The notes beneath the pieces are model-generated. The model had not been told where the DNA came from. It saw only the letters and a list, made by a program, of their open reading frames with translations, and made no database searches. Below are positions 49,533 through 61,604 of a stretch of 64,000 nucleotides of DNA, in pieces (position 1 is the stretch's first letter; each line of letters starts with the position of its first letter). The DNA is from Macquaria australasica (taxonomy: Eukaryota > Chordata > Actinopteri > Centrarchiformes > Percichthyidae): positions 558,001-622,000 of the forward strand of contig SEMN01000264.1 of the NCBI GenBank assembly GCA_005408345.1. The letters run 5' to 3'. The translations under genes were made by a program, and so were the position numbers.

Positions 49533-52500
49533 TAGGCGCTTGGCAGAACACACAGTCTGTGTGCTTTGTGTTCTTGTAGTGGGGCTGCAGGCTCGCTGCC
49601 ACAGAGTTGTACAAATGTAGCTGTTGTTACCAAATAAACTATTGCTGCACCTTGGCTCCAACACTAAGAGGAATCATTTGGGAAAATGAAGTGTCGCTTA
49701 CTTCAGCTGTTGGAAGCTGCGAGGAATGGACTTGCAATTTTGTGAACGGTTACCTCCCCGGTACCAAGTATTAGAAACAAGAACCGTGTTACTCTATTAC
49801 AGTGCGGCACAATGTTCAGGGAAGAATTATCTGCACTTGAAACGCAGGATAGCAGGACTTTTACAGTGTCATACCAATGTACAGTATTAGGGTTTGGTGA
49901 TACCTATTTTGTACACGTGACTTTGTGGACGTGTGTGTGTGTGTGTTGGCTGGCAGCCCGTTGGCAGTGTGTGCGGTCCGCAGGCTAGCATTAATCAGAT
50001 TGTTGACAGTGTGGCCATGGAGCCTAAGCCAGGATGAGATTAGTTGACTGACTGATGGCTCCTTATCTCATCTCATTGATAGAGGAGGGGTAGATCAAAT
50101 CTGCTGTTGAGAGCAGCCAGTACAGAGAGGAGGACTTGCATTCCAGTATCCATCACTTGAATACAGTGACGGGTACTGACAAGCATAATTACGCTCCCTC
50201 CATCCGGGTGTAGCTAAATGTGGTTGTAGGAGGTGCCGGCAAATAAAAGGAGCATAGTCTGATAATAACTGTAGGTTTGCCGCTCACTTAATCGTTCATA
50301 TACATACAATCGGAAAACATAGTGCATTTTGTCACTAGTCTGTTTAACTTTGATGCATTATAATTCATCAAGTTCATGCAGTACCATCATGGTTATAGCT
50401 GTTATTCATGTCAACAAAGATTATGACAGTGTAATATTGTACATTATTGTGTACCTATTGTGATTATTCAGACAGTGTGAGGGACTCCATGGCTCAGAAA
50501 GAATCCAAAATGATCCCTGTAAATTGACATCTTTGGTGAGGCTAAAGGTGCTGAAGGATTTTAGCCATTTTTGTAGAGTTGAACTCACTGTTGTTTTAGT
50601 GACTCTTAATGTGTATAATCAGTGGTATTTAGATGAAAAACAAACCCAAAGTATTATTTTAATGAATGTGTACATTGTACCGAACTAGATCCTGCTTCTG
50701 TCTAACCTGTTTGACTTCAGATTAATTGGATGCTAGAAAAAAAGAGTGGCTTCTTGAATGTCAAACTTGTTGACTGTGTCTGAGGATTATTGAGCTGACC
50801 TTCGATCTCTTAGGGACATCCTCTTACAGAACACGTTTAATTAAACCAGAGCAAGATGTTAATTTAAGAAGTGGAGCCGGGACTTTGAAGAGTTCAGTCT
50901 GTGGGGGCTTGGGAAACAGAAGGAGCAGGATTAACTGTTTGGTAAGACTTCCCTTTGGTAGAGAATGATTCTCTCCCCACAAGTTGCTTAACAGGTGGCG
51001 GCAGGACGGCACCTGCCTGCTCAAGTCCTGCTGCACCACTGTGTTGTAGAGAAATGCCAATAATCATAAAAAATATCATCATTCTAAATGTTAAGCTAGT
51101 ATCATTAAACTTTCAGGTGGAGGCAAGGCAAACTTTGTTTAGCAAAATCTAAATATAGACCATTCAGCCATCCATTTTTTGTGACTTAGGGACTAGGATG
51201 TATTATAGTACATTATTTAGTACAAATCGCTCGCCAGGTGCATTAGCCAGAAAAATCATCTAGCTTCGGGGTTCCCTTCCATGTTGTGCAGCCCACTGCA
51301 CAAGCTCATTAGTGTTTTTCTGGCTGGCCCCGCCCGCAAGTTCCCGCACACCCCATAGACTTGGGATGACGCCATAAAAATATTAATATAGTGGCTGCTG
51401 AATATTTATATAATATAAAAATAGCTTAGACTCTGGGAACGTTTTACAAATGTAAAACCTCCATGGGTTAGAAATTCATGATACAAAGTTATAGTCTGTT
51501 ATAAGGCTAATGCATATAGGCGCACTAACACAGTTTCCAATTCACCTTACCCACATGTGTTTGGACTCTGCGAGGAGACGGGTACCCTACATTTTACCCA
51601 TTCACAACCACTCATTCACAGCAAACTATTCAGTTACTGAAAGGCAGCAGGAAAAAAAGTGCTTTTTAAAAGAGATGATTGTCTGAGCACAGCAATTGGG
51701 AGCATAAAAACTCAAGATGAAGTGTAACCATAACCGTTACTGTGGCAACTCCAAAGTCCATATATAAGGGATGAGCCCACTGTGAAAAAATACAATCTTA
51801 TTAAATGACATTCTGGTACTCTGGTAGACTATAAGAGTTGTATCAGCATTTCTTTTCAGTGTGTTCTGCAACGCATGTTACAGCTCTGCAGCAGAAACCT
51901 TATAGTGATTGCTGTAAGAAAAATATATCTAATCAACACAAATGATCAGTTAAGATCCATGCTTATTCGTGTGATGCAGTATACCCAGGTTGATCCCTAT
52001 ATCCGAACACCTGCAGGTCTGGAGGAGATCCTGTAACGTCAGCCCCCACACAGCCTTTGTCCCAATTCAAAGACTTATAATAATGGCTAATAACCACCTT
52101 TCATGCTGTGCTTCTCGTTGCATTACTTTGTATCTCTTTCTCTTTTTCTTTCTCTTTTTGACTTAATTTGTCTTTCTCTGTGTGATCCATTTAGTCTTCC
52201 TCTCACTCTCCCCGTCGCTGTCTTCATCTTCCATGCTTCTCTTGACTCAATTTCTCTCCGCTCACCACTTCACTCTCTACCCAGCCATCCCATTGCCCAA
52301 CCGATCGCCCTCTCATATTCGATGCAACCCCTCCCAATCCAAAGATGCCCCCGGCTGCGTCCTAGTTACCCCCCCTCACAGAGATAAAGAGCTAATTGGA
52401 AATCCCTCTACTAATTAACCTTCTCCAGGCTGAAAGGTATTTATATCCTCTGCTTTTTTTGATGGAGCGATAGAAACGAAGGGAAGGGAGGGTGAGGAGG

Positions 52501-55500
52501 GGGAGAGGAAGGGCAGGAGGAGGAGGAGGGAAAAGGGGGGGCGAGCGAGGAGAGAGCTGAGAAATGAATGTGAGCAAGTGGGTGGAATATAATGGATGTT
52601 GGTAGAAGGTGGATACAAGTAAGTGAAGGAGGAGAGCGAGGTATAGATGCCAAAGTAGAAAAGTGAGGCAGCTGTAGCATTTTAACACAACATCAGTTAA
52701 TTAATCCTAGTTTTTTTAATTTTGTGACAGAACAATAAGCACCATGAACAAACAAGACCATCACTTAGAAGACTGCCAGCTATCTACTCAACACATTTAC
52801 ATTTAGAGTCACCAGGTCAGATTTTGGAGATTGCAGATGGTGGAGGGGATGATAGGCCAATAGAAAAAGAACTTCCAACATGTTTATGTTCTTCAGGGAG
52901 AGGGAGGAGGTAAGGGCTTATGGGAAATGTAGTCTAATGTGGAGAAACACTTGATCTAGCAATACCACTTGTGTGAGATACAGTTTAGCAGTTGTATTTG
53001 CCATGATTTTATGTGTTAGCAGTCATTATATTAGGATATATGCTTAATTTGACATTAATATATTACATATCTTTAAAGTATAACACAACGAGACTGCTCA
53101 GGTACTGTGTTGGCCAGTCCAATACATGCAAGCTCTCCTTCCTGTTACATTATTGTAATGCCGTATATCTGCTGTTTCCATCGCGATTGTTTTGACGAAA
53201 TGTAGAATAGTTGCTGATGTCATGACTTTTCAGAGTTGTAAAGTCTTTTCTGAGGATGGTCTGAATCCCCGCAAACTCTACACTAGATTGGACTCACTCT
53301 TGAACCTACAACATCACAGCTGGGTGTGGCCTGTCCTACCTGTGACCACACCCATGGTACTATAGTGCCACGTTACATTACGGCTGCACAGAAAAAACAT
53401 GCTGTTACCACTTGTTTGCAGTGCTGGGTGCGGTTGCTCTTTAATTGAAAACATCTTCATCTTCAGATAACTTCATGTATCTCCAATATTTTCACTTTTA
53501 ATTAACTTTTTGCTCAACCCCAATTGCTGCCCACATCTTGGACTGGTTAAAAACCATCTCATTGATAGCTGTTTCTTAGATTGGAGACACAACCAAGCTA
53601 ACCAGAGCTTTGTAGGCCGGTTTAAGATTGAGTATGTCATCTTTCTGCAAAAAGGCCACAAAAATGGCACCAAGCATGTATGAGATTGACACAGCTGTAC
53701 AGGTTGTTATAAGGCGACTTCCAGGAATAACAACTTGTAAATCTGCATATTTGTCTGATTGACATGACAAACATAAAGTGAACTGTTCCTAGTAGCCATC
53801 TTCCATACACAGACAAATACGACACTCTTGCTTATTCTGCCCTAACACTGATTGGTTAGGGCAAAAATAACGACCCCACCCAAACAGGAAATGGCTAACA
53901 TGAATACAACGTCAGGGTCGTGTCTAGATGGTAACCCTAGATTTGCGAAACTCTTGCACACGCGCACTTGATTCAGCACAGTAGCGCTTGGCATGTGGGA
54001 GAAGTTGGCTGAGGTCTTTCTGCTAGAGAGCCTTACCAAGTAGTTTTGGTGCCTAAATCTAACCAAACTGCGACTGTTTCACAATGTTAGCGTGTTAAAA
54101 AGCCTTTGGTTAGGTTTAGGAAGCGATCATGGTTTGAGTTAAAAATAATCAATAGTCAATGCTGAGTTTTGGTTTCACACGGGACATGAACAGTACTTTC
54201 CTGGGTGAAAGTCCTGTGCATGACCCATCCATCCACCCCAACCTGTACCTGAATGGACTTTGTCGCTCTTTATGCTACTCCACCTGACTTCCTAAAGCTT
54301 TCTGCCAGAAGACGCACTTAAACTATATTGTAACCAGTATACGGAACAAAACAACGCTTCTCGTGGTAACGTTCCAAGATGTCAACACTTCTCGTAACGG
54401 TACACAATGACAAACGACGCATACAAATCTTGCAAGAGGTTTGCAAATCTAGAGTTACCATCTAGACACGACCCAACGTCAGATTGAATAAAGAAGTGAA
54501 ACAAAATAGCAATTCAGTCTGATCATCAGGCTACCGCCCCCATGCATCATTGAGTTTATTCTGTTGTTTTCCATTTCATACAGATGGCCTTTAGTGCACA
54601 TTAAAACAAACCTACAAGTTACCTACAAATATTTGACTTATGAATACACATACATAAATGTTTTGTAACAAATACATTTTATTAAAATAGTGTCAAAGGC
54701 TCAGGTGGCTTTACGCTCCACTGTATCCCTTGGGAAGACAAAGGACAGGGTGGATATGAGTGAGGGAGAGAAGATAATGAAATATAAGAGGAGCAAGAGT
54801 GACAGTCAGTCAGTCAACCAGTCAGTGAAACAGTGTCTAGCGGGTAGCAGAAGGTACAGTGGTGGTGAGGGGGAGTGAAAGATCTCAGGAGAGTAGGAGT
54901 CGAGAGAGGAGAAAGGGAATCGTTTCAGGTTTCCATCGTTTGCCATGCCACCTTTCTCTTGTCACCCCCCCCCCCCCCCAACACCCCAACCCTCTCTCAC
55001 AGAAGCTGACGGGGGCCCTAGGAGGTAAGGTTACCTTACTGCCGTCCCCTGCTGGCTCTGCTCTCTTTCATTTCTGGTTACACTCTCACTCACAATGCAA
55101 ACTACCACAATGGTCGCTGCATAGATTTTGGAGGAACAGTTTTCACTGCTGCTCACAATTAATGTTTTTTTTTTTCATCTGTTAAATTGTTCCTCCTTAG
55201 TCAACTACAGAGGGCCAGAAGGGGTTTTGTCAATGCACTGATATCCAGAATTCAGTCATGTACCTTTTGATGGTATTTGGAGCTGCCAATTATCACATTT
55301 TGCTAATGCATCTTAATACTAAATAATAATTACAGTGTGGGCACTGGACCATGATTCATTAGCACAACAAGCTAGATGAGTCAGGATTTTATTTCACATA
55401 CAGTAAATATATTACTTCTGTTTGGTGGAGATGATGTTAGGAACAAAAAAGCATCCAATGTGTTAGGAACAGGCGGCAACAACGAAGCAGTGAAGAAAAC

Positions 55501-58500
55501 GGCTCCAGGCTTTGCTTGAGGAACAGAGGCTGCATCTATTTTTTATAAATGCCAGTAATGCTGCTGGCCAAACTGGTTAGCCAAAGTGTTTCAGTGGGTC
55601 AGGCTGATGGCAGGGACTGGTTCAAGATATAAAGTATAACTTGGCTGTGGAATCTGAAATGTTGCAGCTCCGGAGGCCAATGTTGAGGTCTGGAGGCAAA
55701 AGCAGCTGAGAAGCAATTGACTACAGTGAAGTGCAGCACATACTGAGGTCTCTTCTGCTAAAACTGAGTCTGTCGGCTATATTGGATTGCAAAGCAGAAC
55801 TGACAGATGGCCTGGTAAGCAGGTAATTTCAGCCAAGCAATCTGATAATGTATTTCCCAAAACATAAAAGTTTAGGGTATTAAAAAAATTACTTTTTACA
55901 GGGTTCGTACAAAGTGTTGAAAGTTTGAAAAATGCTTAATTTTATCTTATGTTTTCAAGGTTAGGAATATGCTTAAATTCGAATATATTCCTTGAAAATG
56001 CTTGATTTTCAACGTAATCTGGTGTTTCATCATCGACACAATTACTGTACATGTAAACCAAAAATCCTTTTTATATTTCAAATGAAACGATCCCGTCGTC
56101 ATATTTGTCTCCTGGCGTCTCACACCAGACGCGGAGTGGACCGGAGCTAGATTGACTGATGAGGGCTCCGAAATGAAAAGGGGGTGTTTTTCTGTTCCGT
56201 TCCACTCCAGATCATGAGGGCGACCATCTACTCTCAGATGACTGCTGTTGGTATAAAAAGAATTCTGTAAACTTGATTTTTCACAATTGCATTTAAAGCT
56301 TCGAGAGTCTGGAAATGTTTGGTTTAGGTACCTTAAAAGTGCTTGAAAAGTCCTTGAATTTTACTCTTAAAAAGCTGTACGAACCTCTTTTTTAGTCGAA
56401 AACTTCGCTCAGACACTTTAAGGTGCATGTGCACAAGGAATAGGGAAACATGGGGAATCAAACCTGTAATCCTCCCTTTGTTAAAGTTGGCATCTATGCT
56501 TGACACAGAAATGAATGTAACTTTGTGCCTTGAATCTTGTTCTGGAAGTCAATTTGAAGAAACAAGGAATGATTTGCAGCTCTTAAGGATCTAGATATAC
56601 ATATAGCACTAACTTGTACCCACTGAATCTGACCGCATGACTGGGTAGACATGTTTGTTTTTTCTGTTTCCTGAAGGTTCCTGACTGCATTCAATTACAT
56701 AAATGTTATATCTCATCTTTACATGAAGTTTTGTTTGTTTTTCAGTTAAAGACCCACGGCCCCAGCTTCACTCGGCTCCATGCGCCCTGGCCGGTGCTGT
56801 GTCGAGAGGCTGAGTTTCTCAAGATTAAAGTCCCCACCAAGACGGTGAGATCTCAGTAGTATTAGCAGTCAGTGGACACCAACCTTGTGTTTGAGTCCAT
56901 GTTGTATTTGTTTGTTGGTGTTATTTCTGTGGTCAAGTGGTCAAAGATAGACGGCATAGTAACAATGCATTAATAATAGACTTTGATAGGAGAAAATGAA
57001 TATCACTGGTAAATGTGACAAAGACTTAAGCCTTTTTATAGAGCCACCAAATTCAATCAACAGTCATAGTCAAGTCAAGTTTATTTATATAGCACATTTC
57101 ATACGACAGGCGTAGACTCAATGTGCTTCAGGAAAAACAAAGTCATACATGACAAAACAAAAATAAAAAACATATGATACAAGAGGGTCTTACATATATA
57201 AAATCAGAGAACAATAAAAGTAGGGTAAAAATATAAAAGATCTGATGACAAGATAAAACAGTAAAAGGGAATGAGATAAAACGACATTATATATAGATGA
57301 CTTAAAAATAAATAAAATAAATAAAACATAATCCAAGTCAAGATACTGATCATAAAATAAGTAAATAAAAGTAAAGTAGTATAATAAAACCTAACTAAAA
57401 GCTTGTGCAAACAAATGCGTTTTTAGTCTGCTTTTAAAAGAAGACACAGTTGGGGCAGGCCTAAGCTCCTGAGGAAAAGAATTCCATAAAGGCATGAAGG
57501 CACCATAGGCAGGTTTAGAATTTATTCTAGGAATAATGAGGAGACCTTTGCTAGATGATCTAAGGGACCTGTTTGGTGTATATTCCGTGAGCATGTCAGA
57601 AATGTAGGGCGGAGCTAGGCCAATCATGGATTTAAAAATAATTAAAAGCACTTTAAAATCAATTCTTTGTTTTACTGGGAGCCAGTGTAGCTATCTTAGA
57701 ACAGGAGTGATATGTTCAGATCTTGTGGTTTTTGTTAATATTCTGGCTGCCATATTCTGGATGAGCTGGAGTTTATTTAGCACTTGATTTGTCGTTCCAG
57801 CAAAAAGTGCATTGCAGTAGTCAAGTCTACTAAAAATGAATGCATGAACCAGTTTTTCAGAATCCGATTGAGACAGGAAGCATCTGACCTTGGATATATT
57901 TCTAAGATGGTAGAAGGCAGTCTTAGAGATGTTAAGTATGTGCTTCTGAAAATTAAGGTCAGCATCTAAGATCACGCCCAGGTTTTTTGCATACTCACAA
58001 GGTTTGATTGGCAGGGGTGTTAATAAAGACTAAATTTGGTGCCCTACTACAAAAATCTCTGTTTTTTTGTCATTTAGTTGTAAAAAATTATTTGCCATCC
58101 ATTGTTTGACAGCAGCAATGCATTGGATGAGGTCATTTACAGGGTTAAGATTGTTAGCAGAGGACCAAGACTCAACCCCTGAGGTACTCCAACTGCAAGT
58201 TTATTAGATTCACAGTTACCAATAGACACTGAGACAGCCACTTAAGAACTGTGCCTCTAAGGCCAAGACAGAGTTCGAGGCGATGAAGAAGAATTACATG
58301 GTCAACAGTGTCAAAGTCTGGACTAAGGTCAAGAAGTACCAGAATAATAACTTTGTGGTTGTCTGAGCTCATTCTCAAATCATTAACAACTCTGACCAGG
58401 GCTGTTACTGTGCTGTGGTTGGTTCTGAAACCAGACTGGAAAACATCAAACAGGTTGTTTTGTGACAGATATGTATATAGTTGTTGGTAAACAACTTTTT

Positions 58501-59379
58501 CAATAATTTTCTTCAAGAATGGAAGGTTAGCAATAGGCCTGTAATTCTCCAGTGCAAACGGGTCCAGGTTACTTTTTTTCAGCAATGTTGATAGCATGTT
58601 TGAGACTCATGGGGAAGATACCAGAGAGTAGGGAGACATTAACGATCTCAAGGACATCATGCAACTAACAGCTGAAAACAGTTCTGAATAATTTAGTAGG
58701 CAGTGGGTCACGAGCACGTTGCAGAGCTTAAAAGAAGCACCACTTCTTGTAGTTCACTACTCTGAACAGGAGTAAAGTTGGATAGAGTGTTGGCAGCATG
58801 GTACTGCGGTAAGGTAGTGGAAGTGTTGAGGTCACACCCACCGAAAGAGGAACCTATGATATTGTTCCTAATATTGGAAATTTTATAATTAAAGTAACAG
58901 GCAAATTCGTTACATTTCTCAGGGCAGTGGAACTCAGCAGGTATTGGTCTGTCGATTGTACTAAACAAGAATTTAGAATTATTTAGAGTATCAGTAATGA
59001 TTTGAGAAAAGTAATGCTGTCTAGATTTTTTCATTTCTTCTTATATTTACTGAGCAGTTCCTTATAGACATCAGCTAATAATGCACTAGGGTCTCATTTC
59101 TACAGGGCCACTCAATGTTGGAAATATGTATTTGCTTCAGAACTGTAAGGCACTTTGGACACCAGTATCCAACATGTGTAATAAGTTGACTAATTTTGTG
59201 TCGTGTGTTTCATCAGAGTTATGAACTTAAAGAGGAAAGTGGTTTCGGGTCCAGTATGAGCACATTTTGGAGGAAACTGAACCAGCCTTTCCAGCCCAAA
59301 GTACATCACGACCATGAACGCACCAAGTTTCTCTCACACTGCTTCTCCAGGGACAAACTCCACCTGTGAGACACACGCA

Positions 59380-59450
<71 letters not shown>

Positions 59451-61548
59451 AGAGGCTACCATGTTTTCCTTTGCTATTAGAAATCAGAGAACTTTGGTTT
59501 TTCACAGATAAGCAAAACTCAAATTTAAAGTGAGACTGTAACTTTTGAAAGAATAACTGGCAAATTCATTCTCTTAAAAACTGAAAAATAGAATTCATAA
59601 GCAATAAAACGCACTGTTGCTCAGTTCATGCTCAGTTCAATACCCTTAGTGGTTTTGTAGCCACAGCCTTACTTGGACTGGTACCAGTAGCTTCGGTGGC
59701 TAATGTTAGCAAACTTAAGATATATTGTTTTATAACTGACATTACTGAGTCATTTTTGACTTTATGACTCTTCTCTACTTGTGCTAATGATACGCTACAT
59801 TTACCATTATCCTGTAGCTGGCCAGCTCTGCTATTTCACTAAAGTTGCAAAGGCTCACTTTAAAGAAATATAAGTTTTTGGGAGATTGAACTCTTGGTCA
59901 ACAAAATGTACCTGTACCAAGTGATAAGAACACAATTCCATGTCCCGGGTTTGTTGTTGCTCCTGTATTCTGTGCCTACAACATAGTGAGTGATAGTAGG
60001 CAACCAGTATTATTTGAGAAAATAAGATCCAATAACAACTCTTCAACTGAATGATAGGATTTCTTATGATATGTGGCTAAGACTGGTTGTTTTGTGTAGG
60101 ACAGATTTAGAGAATATCCCTTACCTTTTGAGATAAACTCTTAAATAAGTATAAATCATCAGGCCCAGTGATCTACTCGGCAGACATGGTTTTGGATTTT
60201 GGTGTTCTCATCAATTAACAGGTTGAGTTTACTTAAAGTGTTATGGAAGTTTGCATGTGATACACTATATAAATACAAGGGTTTAAAGATGTACACACAG
60301 AAAATGCACACTTTAATATACATACTGTTTTTATTCACTGGTTGTGTTTCTTTCAGGTACAACATCACTTCTAAAGACACATTCTTTGACAACGCCACAA
60401 GGGGCCGAATAGTAAGTGTTTATTCAGATTTTAATCTGTTCCTGCTTTATGTCGTTTCTTTGTTCAGTTTGTTGATTAGCTTGTATCTCCAGTCTAAAAT
60501 TCTTACATCTTTGTCAGGTATATGAGATCCTGAGACGGACGGTGTGTGTACGAACCTGCCAAACCATGGGTGAGGATAAAAAACACTTCCTGGGTGTGTG
60601 TTTCTGTGTTTCCAGGAGGGGTTTGCTGAACACATGCAGCCTTTTCCAGTCCTATACATTCTTCACGTTGACATGTACACTTGGTCAGTGATTAAAGGAG
60701 TGACATTAGGTGGACCCATTCTAGGTCTAATGTTTGCTGCAGGCATAAACATCTGACACAGCTCAATGATTTTTCCATTATGTTGTTCCTAGTCAAAAAT
60801 GGTGCACAAAACTGTGTGTATTGTCGCTTTTTAAAATTAAAAAGTCAAAGCAGGTGAAGTGGAACCCTTGTGTAACATCTTTGGCTGTGACACTGCAGGG
60901 TCAAGTCAGCTGTCAGCTGCAGTTCAAGGTTGTGCTGAAACCCTCAAATACAACCGGACTGTGTTTGATAGACTACAGGTGAAGTGGGAGGTGATATTGA
61001 TATGCCTGCGGGGGAGTGCATTGGGGAGGTGGAGTGGAGTGCAGTTGACACAAACAAGGAGTGCAATGATTGGATAATTGGATGAGACCAACATCTTTTT
61101 AACCCTAATTTGTTTGCGATTGGTTTTGTTTGGGCTTTGTAGCCACACTCTATTCCCAGCAGGCTTTTCCTAGAAAGTGGCTCCGCTCATTAACACCTCC
61201 TTTAACTGCAGACATCCACCGGGACAATTAGCAATTAAAATCCAGGCTTACCTCAGCAGCGGTGTCAGTTGTTTATGACTTTTGTAAGCAAAATTGTACA
61301 AAGTCTATTGCGACGGCAACAACAGCTACAAAAGACTCCAAATATGTAAGAGACATAAAACATTATTGGGTCAATAAGACTTCAGAAATAGATCCACAAC
61401 TGTCTGCTTGGCTCCCCCATCACAGCAGAAGGTCTCAGCCAGCGGGTACTGATGGAGCTGCAGGGGAAAAAGGGGACAGAAAATAGAGTTGCATCTCTTT
61501 AACCTCTATTTTCTCTTTCCTCTTCATTATTGGTGTATAAATTTTGTC

Positions 61549-61604
<56 letters not shown>

